Shown: piece after piece, positions 58,568-64,000 of the stretch
Numbering within the stretch: the first letter of the stretch is position 1
How the letters are laid out: each line of letters starts with the position of its first letter
Source of the DNA: DYEP01 sp040755615
GTDB lineage: Bacteria > Bacillota > Sulfobacillia > DUSP01 > DYEP01
NCBI GenBank assembly: GCA_040755615.1
Contig: JBFMAL010000011.1
Location: 4,097-68,096 of the forward strand
Length of the DNA: 64,000 nucleotides
Direction of reading: 5' to 3'
Position numbers and translations under genes: made by a program
The notes under the pieces: model-generated
Seen by the model: only the letters and a program-made list of their open reading frames with translations
The model's database searches: none
What the model was told of the DNA's origin: nothing

Positions 58568-60223
58568 TTATGATGCGGCTTTTTTCATCTCGTACATCGC
58601 TCTGTCGGCGTACGCAATCAGTAGGTTCTCAGTGCTTCCGTGTTCGGGATAGGATGCCACACCCACACTAATACTCAGAGAAACCGGACCTGCAACGTGA
58701 TCTCTGATGAACCCATGGGACTCCACGGTGCTCTTGATCCGCGCCGCCACGTGCTCTGCGCCCTGCAAGTCAGTGCCTGCAAGGAGCACAACGAACTCGT
58801 CCCCGCCATACCTGGCAGCTACGTCACAATCCCTGACCGCCTCGCTCAGAATCTCCGCAAACTCCCGGAGTATCTCGTCGCCCACCACGTGACCGTAGGC
58901 ATCATTGTATTTCTTAAAATCATCAAGGTCCAGGTAGATCACGGACAGCGGAGTTTCCGAGCGCTTGGCTTTTCGGAGTTCGTCGCTCAGCTTCATATAG
59001 AAGAAGCGATAGTTGTGAAGTCCGGTCATCGGATCCGTTATCGCCATCTGCTCTGTACGAGAGTAAAGAATAGCATTCTCTATGGCAATGGCCGCCTGGC
59101 TCGCCAAGATGGTGCTGAGCCTCAGGTGTTCCCGGGTGAACTCGCCCTTGCCGGTGCTGCCCACAACCAGCTCGCCGACCAGGTGGTCCTCGACAATAAG
59201 CGGTACCACGAGCAGGGATTTCAGCCCGGAACCGGGCGTCTCTTTCCAGGGATTCTGCGGGTCAGTGGATATATCATCGAGAATCTGGGCCCTCTTTCTT
59301 TCAGCCACACTGCCGAGGACCCCATCCGCCAGGCTGAACGTGCAGCACTCGTTCAGCTCTTCCGTAGGGTTATGTACCATGACCGCGTTAAGCTCCTTAC
59401 GCTGCTCGTCCCAGAGCAGCAGTGCGCACGTGTGAAAGTCCATGAGGCGCCTCATCGTCTCAAGCATGACGGAGAAGACCCTGCCCACGTCCAGTGAGGA
59501 GTTGAGTTCCTGCGCCGCATAATATAGCGCTGCCAGTTCCTGGTTGGCCAGTGCCAGCTCCATTTGTATTCTGAGAATGTACGCGATGGCGAGCACTGAA
59601 AGAAACACCACGGCCGAGGCGAAAATGCCTCTTTCGATATATAGTACGAGCATCAGCACCGAAAGGGGGATGGTCATCGCATGGTTCAGCCCATCCCATT
59701 TGATGGATTCAAGCCATTGAAGCGGCCCGTACTTGTCTTTCAGAAGGATTGAGAAGTAGGTGTTTACCAAAAGGTGGTTTGTCACAAAGTATGTGAGTAC
59801 AAACGCTGCGGCACTCGGAACGGCGGGGAGCGCCCCGAACGAGCCCCCGAAGGCCAGGTACGCCCCGCTTGCAGCGATCATGCACACCACATACTGGCCC
59901 ATATTGAACACGATGACTGAGAGGGGTCTCCTGTGAAGCAGCGAATTGCTTGTTAAGCTGGCGATCACGTTGATCCAGGCCGCCACTACCGGCCCGAATA
60001 GGACAAAACTGGGAAGCAGCACGGCAAAGGTGATGCTGATCCGCCCGCCCTGGTTGGGTAGCTTAATGAGCAGGCATTCTCCAAGGGTAGCGAGGGTGGC
60101 AAAAAACACGAAGGCTCGTCCATCCAATACGCCCGCAAAGGGAGTGAGGATAAGCAGCAGAACCAGCCCGGCCACGCCCACAATCCATTTGTACCGCTCC
60201 GCGGATCTCGAAGCCGAACTCAT
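58568..60223 (-). CDS. Membrane GAF-GGDEF diguanylate cyclase
   Basis: 551 residues from the ATG at 60223 (GGGGG seven bases upstream). Order: multi-pass membrane module (about 10-215, including CLLIKLPNQGGRISITFAVL, VLFGPVVAAWINVIASL), short coiled linker, GAF domain (about 245-385; LLLWDEQRKELNAVMVHNPT) and GGDEF domain (about 395-545). The active site RYGGDEFVVLL is intact and the inhibitory RxxD site (RDCD) lies five residues before it, so the enzyme should make c-di-GMP and be product-inhibited. Membrane module resembles those of the two HD-GYP proteins at 40403-43016. It lies 15 bases before yvyF in the same direction. Confidence 0.92.
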   Translation of the reverse strand: MSSASRSAERYKWIVGVAGLVLLLILTPFAGVLDGRAFVFFATLATLGECLLIKLPNQGGRISITFAVLLPSFVLFGPVVAAWINVIASLTSNSLLHRRPLSVIVFNMGQYVVCMIAASGAYLAFGGSFGALPAVPSAAAFVLTYFVTNHLLVNTYFSILLKDKYGPLQWLESIKWDGLNHAMTIPLSVLMLVLYIERGIFASAVVFLSVLAIAYILRIQMELALANQELAALYYAAQELNSSLDVGRVFSVMLETMRRLMDFHTCALLLWDEQRKELNAVMVHNPTEELNECCTFSLADGVLGSVAERKRAQILDDISTDPQNPWKETPGSGLKSLLVVPLIVEDHLVGELVVGSTGKGEFTREHLRLSTILASQAAIAIENAILYSRTEQMAITDPMTGLHNYRFFYMKLSDELRKAKRSETPLSVIYLDLDDFKKYNDAYGHVVGDEILREFAEILSEAVRDCDVAARYGGDEFVVLLAGTDLQGAEHVAARIKSTVESHGFIRDHVAGPVSLSISVGVASYPEHGSTENLLIAYADRAMYEMKKAAS

Positions 60224-60293
60224 GCATAATCCCCCAGCTCTTCTGCTTCTTGCCATGTCTCTTTCTTCAAACAGAAGTATATTCCTTCAACCT

Positions 60294-60749
60294 TTAAATC
60301 CAGAAGGCAGCGCAGTCCTCTCCCGGCGTAAAGAGGCGCAGCACCGTGCTGACAGCTTCTTCCGGTTCAAGTGAGGCGGAGGGGACGAGCACGATGGCTT
60401 TCGGCCGGTACTCCATGATTCTGCCTGCGATGCTCTCCCCGCCGTCTGCGCACACCACGCACACGTTCTGGTACTTCGCGAGCCTGGCAACGATGTCTCT
60501 AGTCCTATCGTCTGAACCCAGGTCTACCACCATCAGCCTGCAGCCGATACCTGGGTGCTTCCAGTCCAAGAAGGTCGTCAGGGTCCTCACATACCGCTCG
60601 ATAGAGTCCTCTTCATTCTTGGTCAGCACAATGATAATAACCCCTGTGGAGCGGGCCCGCCCCGGAAAGGTAGCAGTTAGGTAACCCACAATCAGGATAG
60701 CCCCGTACAGCGCCAGCAGGTAGATGACTGCGTTCGTCAACCACTCCAC
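60294..60749 (-). CDS. Small membrane-anchored GT2-like protein of unknown function
   Basis: 151 residues. An N-terminal transmembrane helix (VIYLLALYGAILIVGYLTA) is followed by a segment like the first half of a GT-A glycosyltransferase (GVIIIVLTKNEEDSIERYVR, LMVVDLGSDDRTRDIVARLA). The DxD motif and acceptor half are missing, so it is unlikely to be a working transferase. It is not an obvious deletion: it ends cleanly before a good stop. It starts with ATG; ribosome site GGAGGGATC-like upstream. It stands between metK and the GGDEF gene. Confidence 0.5.
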   Translation of the reverse strand: MEWLTNAVIYLLALYGAILIVGYLTATFPGRARSTGVIIIVLTKNEEDSIERYVRTLTTFLDWKHPGIGCRLMVVDLGSDDRTRDIVARLAKYQNVCVVCADGGESIAGRIMEYRPKAIVLVPSASLEPEEAVSTVLRLFTPGEDCAAFWI

Positions 60750-60803
60750 GCCGATCCCTCCAGTCCAGTACCATAGTATGTTGGAAAGGAGGGAGATGTG
60801 GGT

Positions 60804-62006
60804 CTAGGATAGCCCTGCCTGCTTTCTCAGCACCTCCACCATATCGGTCTTCTCCCACGGAAGGTCGAGGTCTTCCCGGCCAAAATGCCCGTACGCCGCG
60901 ACCTGACGGTATATCGGCCTTCGCATATCAAACCGCTTGATTATGGCGCCGGGTCTTAGATCAAAATTGTCATGTACCAGCTGGACGATACGATCCTCGG
61001 GGATGACAGCGGTCGCGAAGGTCTCGACCATGATGGACACCGGCCGTGCGACCCCGATCACGTACGCGACCTGAACCTCGCACTTGTCCGCCAGCCCTGC
61101 AGCCACAATGTTCTTTGCAACATACCTGGCCGCATATGCGCCGGACCGGTCTACCTTGGTGGGGTCTTTCCCTGAGAACGCGCCGCCCCCGTGCCTTGCG
61201 TACCCTCCGTAGGTGTCTACGATGATCTTGCGGCCGGTAAGCCCTGCGTCGCCCAACGGCCCGCCCACAACGAACCTCCCGGTTGGGTTCACGTAAAAAA
61301 CTGTTTCATTGTCCAAAAGTTCGGGCGGGATCACGTGCCGCGCCACCATTTCCACCAGATCCTCCCTGATGCGCCTGAGATCGACCTCCGGTTTGTGTTG
61401 CGCGGAGATGACCACCGAGCGTACGCGAGCCGGGACACCGTCTACGTATTCCACTGTTACCTGCGTCTTGCCGTCCGGTCTAAGGTACGTCAGCTCGCGG
61501 GTCTTCCTGAGCTCCGCAAGACGCCTCGCCAGCTTGTGCGCCAGGTATATGGGCATCGGCATGAGTACAGGCGTTTCCCTGCAGGCAAACCCAAATACCA
61601 TGCCCTGGTCGCCCGCACCCGTTTTCTCTATTTCATCGTAATCTTGTCCCCTGGACTTTACTTCAAATGATTCGTCCACACCCAGCGCAATGTCAGGCGA
61701 CTGCTCATCAATGGATGTGAGCACTGCGCACGTATCACAGTCAAAACCATATTTCGCCCTGGTGTACCCGATATCTCTGAGGGTGCTCCTCACAAGGCGG
61801 GGCATGTCGACGTAGCAGTCGCACGATATTTCGCCGGCGATCAGCACGAGCCCCGTCTTTACCGTGGTCTCACACGCGACCCGGGCGTCAGGGTCTTTCT
61901 CCAAAATGGCGTCAAGCACCGCGTCGGAGATCTGGTCGGCGATCTTGTCGGGATGCCCTTCAGTAACCGACTCGGACGTAAACAGGTACCTTCTCCCTTC
62001 AGACAT
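60804..62006 (-). CDS. metK: S-adenosylmethionine synthetase
   Basis: 400 residues. Motifs: FTSESVTEGHPDKIADQISD, GAGDQGMVFGFACRET (ATP-binding), and GGGAFSGKDPTKVDRSGAYA (phosphate loop); C-terminal DLPWEKTDMVEVLRKQ. It makes SAM from methionine and ATP. It is 14 bases after the MetE-like gene, so both are under the SAM riboswitch at 63047-63214: the product controls its own pathway. Confidence 0.97.
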   Translation of the reverse strand: MSEGRRYLFTSESVTEGHPDKIADQISDAVLDAILEKDPDARVACETTVKTGLVLIAGEISCDCYVDMPRLVRSTLRDIGYTRAKYGFDCDTCAVLTSIDEQSPDIALGVDESFEVKSRGQDYDEIEKTGAGDQGMVFGFACRETPVLMPMPIYLAHKLARRLAELRKTRELTYLRPDGKTQVTVEYVDGVPARVRSVVISAQHKPEVDLRRIREDLVEMVARHVIPPELLDNETVFYVNPTGRFVVGGPLGDAGLTGRKIIVDTYGGYARHGGGAFSGKDPTKVDRSGAYAARYVAKNIVAAGLADKCEVQVAYVIGVARPVSIMVETFATAVIPEDRIVQLVHDNFDLRPGAIIKRFDMRRPIYRQVAAYGHFGREDLDLPWEKTDMVEVLRKQAGLS

Positions 62007-62020
62007 CTCTCTCCCCCCTG

Positions 62021-63040
62021 CTATTTTCTCAACAGGGAACCTGCCAGGTATTTGCCTCTCAGGTATGCCTGCAGATCCTGTAACGTGGAGACTGCCTTGC
62101 GCGCTTCCCCGGGTGTCAATGACCCAAGTCCGCAGCTCGGCGTCAGGATGCTCCTGTCAACGATCAGGAACGGATCAAGTCCCTTCTGGGAGAGCGTCCT
62201 CAGAATACCGATAAACTGCTCGCCAATTGATACCGCCGTCACCCGGTTTATATCTTCCGTAGAAGGCACGATGCCCCATGCGATGTAGCCCCCGCGGTCC
62301 AGGAACCTGCGGATCTCCGGAGCATACGCGCAAAACTGCTCCCAATACCCATATGCGTCAAAAGATATTATGTCCAAAGGCAGGCCGAGCACCATGCTCC
62401 AGTCGGTGTTCCCGCAGCAGTGCAGGGCCCGCGTGCACGAGACGGAACGCAATACTGATACAATGTATTCTTCTGCCATTGCGCTGTCATAGGCGAAATA
62501 CCCGGATCCCAATGTTGTGAGATACGGCTCATCTATTGAGATTATCACGTCCATGCCCACTGCAGACAGTGCCTCTGCCTGACCGCGCGCGTGCATGCTC
62601 AGCTGAGCGCAGATCGCCTGCTGAAGCCCTCGGTCATATAGCGCCGGCCGGCCCTTCCTGTCACGGGCCTGAAGCCCCATGGATATGGGCCCGGTAACCT
62701 GTCCCTTGATGAACCTCGGCCGTGTCGCTTCAGTGCTGTGGTCCAGCAGGTAGTAGAGCCCTTTTGCGGCATCCCGGTCGGGCAAAAGGGTGCGTCCGTC
62801 AAGATAATCGGCGAGCACCTGTTCAACACCCTGCTCGTATAGAATAAGGCTCTCCTGCCTGTCCCTGGGGAAGCCGTTCATAAACTGGAGGTACATGCTC
62901 TCCGCAGGTCCCGTTTTCGGCAGCTGGGGCCAGTATGGCATGTAGGGAAATTTCTCAATGACGTAGTTCACTGCTTCCTGGCCGTCCAGGAACGGCAGGC
63001 TTCCAATCCCCGTAGTGCAAAGCGCCTCGATCAATCCCAT
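62021..63040 (-). CDS. MetE-core (cobalamin-independent) methionine synthase-like protein
   Basis: 339 residues corresponding to the catalytic C-terminal barrel of MetE only: CTTGIGSLPFLDGQEAVNYV, GQVTGPISMGLQARDRKG, ISIDEPYL, the zinc pair in RALHCCGNTDWS, and the late Cys in RSILTPSCGLGSLTPGEARK. Such 'core-MetE' proteins in anaerobes transfer methyl groups to homocysteine, some from corrinoid proteins rather than folate. Placement under a SAM riboswitch and before metK supports a methionine role. ATG with GGGGGG directly upstream. Confidence 0.8.
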   Translation of the reverse strand: MGLIEALCTTGIGSLPFLDGQEAVNYVIEKFPYMPYWPQLPKTGPAESMYLQFMNGFPRDRQESLILYEQGVEQVLADYLDGRTLLPDRDAAKGLYYLLDHSTEATRPRFIKGQVTGPISMGLQARDRKGRPALYDRGLQQAICAQLSMHARGQAEALSAVGMDVIISIDEPYLTTLGSGYFAYDSAMAEEYIVSVLRSVSCTRALHCCGNTDWSMVLGLPLDIISFDAYGYWEQFCAYAPEIRRFLDRGGYIAWGIVPSTEDINRVTAVSIGEQFIGILRTLSQKGLDPFLIVDRSILTPSCGLGSLTPGEARKAVSTLQDLQAYLRGKYLAGSLLRK

Positions 63041-63046
63041 CCCCCC

Positions 63047-63214
63047 ATAAAAAAAACCCCGGTCCTCGAGGGTTTTTGAATGTTCTCATCCTCCAGAACT
63101 GGAATATGGCTAATTGCGCCATAACCACTCTGCCGGGCTTGGCACCAGTACCGCCGTGCAGCGGGGGTTGCCGAGGAATCATCGGGCCGGTCCCTCATCC
63201 TGCTCCAGATGAGC
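63047..63214 (-). promoter_or_regulatory. SAM-I (S-box) riboswitch with terminator, controlling metE-like and metK
   Basis: On the minus strand P1 arms CTCATC (near 63213) and GATGAG (63083-63090) enclose the S-box core: GAGGGACCGGCCCGATGA, CCTCGGCAACC, and GGTGCCAAGCC. After the aptamer comes a terminator hairpin AAAAACCC/GGGTTTTTTTT (about 63073-63047), ending a few bases before the ribosome site of the MetE-like gene. Bound SAM should favour the terminator. A weak promoter (TTGCGC, 18-base spacer, TATACC) overlaps the end of fabZ. Confidence 0.93.
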
Positions 63215-63230
63215 GGTATACTTATCTTAA

Positions 63231-63662
63231 CTATAAAAGCGCAAACAGGATCTGTGCTTCAGCAGCCACCTCCTGCCCAACCCGCGCGACGCCGCTGCCC
63301 CTGCCCACGCGCCCCCTGAAACGTTCCAGCGTCACATCGAGCTCGAGCACATCCCCCGGTCGTACCACTCGCCTGAACCGGACTTTGTCCGCTCCGGCAA
63401 ACAGCGGTAACCTCGAGGCGTTCTCTTCCATAGAGAGAAGGACGAAGGCCCCGACCTGCGCCATCGCCTCCAAGATTAAGACACCCGGCATTACGGGGTT
63501 CCCCGGGAAGTGCCCCTGGAAAAAGGGCTCGTTTCCTGACACACACTTTATTCCGAGAGCCCTTTTCCCCTTCTCCAGCTGTAGCACCCTGTCTACCAAA
63601 ATAAAGGGGTATCTGTGCGGAATCACCTTAAGAACGTCCGTCGACTCGTACATAACGTCCAC
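63231..63662 (-). CDS. fabZ: 3-hydroxyacyl-ACP dehydratase FabZ
   Basis: 143 residues (or 140 from the ATG at 63653). Hotdog fold with the catalytic His in FFQGHFPGNPVMPGVLILEA (His then Glu on the central helix), opening VLKVIPHRYPFILVDRVLQL and KVRFRRVVRPGDVLELDVTL. It dehydrates 3-hydroxyacyl-ACP in fatty-acid elongation. No other fab genes are in view; the neighbour upstream is a gene-poor stretch. Confidence 0.95.
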   Translation of the reverse strand: MDVMYESTDVLKVIPHRYPFILVDRVLQLEKGKRALGIKCVSGNEPFFQGHFPGNPVMPGVLILEAMAQVGAFVLLSMEENASRLPLFAGADKVRFRRVVRPGDVLELDVTLERFRGRVGRGSGVARVGQEVAAEAQILFALL

Positions 63663-63905
63663 TTCTCACCGTCACTCCCCTTATATTCTACACCATTTGG
63701 TTTCACCCTCCAACAAAAAATTTATGGCTCTACGAGCCACAGGCTATGAATGAAAATGTGCTTAGGGATTCCCTCCAAAGCCACGCTTGTCCGTAATAGA
63801 TACGGGAGGCGGGGTTAAGCCGAGCTTTTTTGGTGGTTCAAACCTCGAAATCCGAACGTCAGGTTGTTGAGGTCCGCCTCACTATCGCTCTTGGAGGCTT
63901 TCCCC
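63663..63905. other. Intergenic region upstream of fabZ
   Basis: No gene seen. A small palindrome GGCTC-TAC-GAGCC occurs near 63725-63737 and a T-run (CGAGCTTTTTT) near 63825. A stretch at about 63835 (GGTTCAAACC) recalls a tRNA T-loop but no tRNA can be folded around it. Confidence 0.35.
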
Positions 63906-64000
63906 ATGGATGCTGTCTTGGAACGCTGTGGTCCACTGGAACAGAAAGCCGGTTTCCGAGCTGCGAACGTTCGGCACGACTACCGAGGAACTGCTAGCCA
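63906..64000 (+). CDS. Start of an unrecognised gene, 3' partial
   Basis: ATG at 63906 with TTGGAGG eight bases upstream opens a frame that runs off the window (31 full codons; MDAVLERCGPLEQKAGFRAA, NVRHDYRGTAS). The ribosome site is good, but the peptide is too short to assign and its composition is not diagnostic. It may be chance. Confidence 0.3.
   Translation, partial: MDAVLERCGPLEQKAGFRAANVRHDYRGTAS

Noticed and set aside
58640..59497. 285-codon plus-strand open frame opposite the GGDEF gene
   Set aside because: Antisense shadow; the GGDEF and GAF motifs lie on the minus strand.
63800..63870. Possible tRNA because of GGTTCAAACC
   Set aside because: No acceptor, D-arm or anticodon stem can be paired around it at the required distances.

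Overview
The window looks like chromosome of a motile, Gram-positive (Bacillota) bacterium, probably a clostridial-grade anaerobe; the genus cannot be fixed from sequence alone. The grounds are a near-complete flagellar late-gene block with CsrA/FliW, FtsEX with a LytM partner, a MinJ-position PDZ protein, an S-box SAM riboswitch, a frameshifted prfB, strong AGGAGG ribosome sites with many GTG/TTG starts, and the absence of outer-membrane genes. The order yvyF-flgM-flgN-flgK-flgL-fliW-csrA-hag-flaG-fliD-fliS-fliT ... hpf ... secA-prfB ... ftsE-ftsX ... ctp-minJ ... uvrB-uvrA ... yvl genes is recognisably that of Bacillus subtilis, with insertions between the blocks.

Region by region: 1-6.8 kb holds the end of a secreted glucosaminidase, a SPOR-domain protein, a 2-hydroxyacid dehydrogenase, a YvlD-type membrane protein, an M20 peptidase and a small DUF2089/SHOCT-like operon. 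At 7.4-15.1 kb lies a complete type III-B CRISPR effector operon (cmr1 to cmr6) followed by a CARF-HEPN ribonuclease gene, with no array, Cas6 or adaptation genes in the window. A decayed IS200/IS605 element (tnpA and tnpB both broken) follows. At 16.9-19 kb there are two divergent metal-transport genes. From 19 to 39 kb the minus strand carries uvrB-uvrA-uvrC, a divergent polysaccharide deacetylase, the MinJ-like protein, a carboxyl-terminal protease, envC-like/ftsX/ftsE, a split transketolase, a TagA-family glycosyltransferase, a DUF2993 protein, prfB and secA.

At 39-43.9 kb, after a gene-poor stretch with a promoter and hairpins, come a DUF5317 protein and two membrane HD-GYP proteins, the second preceded by an elaborate leader with a 25-codon peptide and perfect 15-bp complementary arms. 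Then come a dicarboxylate/glutamate symporter, a MobA-like protein, hpf, a cold-shock gene and, at 48-60 kb, the flagellar block containing a GT4-GT2-TPR glycosyltransferase next to flagellin and ending with a GGDEF cyclase. The window closes with metK, a MetE-like methionine synthase under a SAM riboswitch, fabZ and the start of an unrecognised gene.

Functional threads: c-di-GMP turnover (one cyclase, two phosphodiesterases sharing one membrane module), flagellar late-gene control (sigma-D promoters, FlgM, CsrA-FliW acting on the flagellin leader), cell division and wall remodelling (FtsEX, LytM factor, Ctp, MinJ-like), nucleotide excision repair, and antiviral defence by Cmr with a likely cyclic-oligoadenylate-activated RNase. 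All functional calls come from reading motifs and context; no database search was made.
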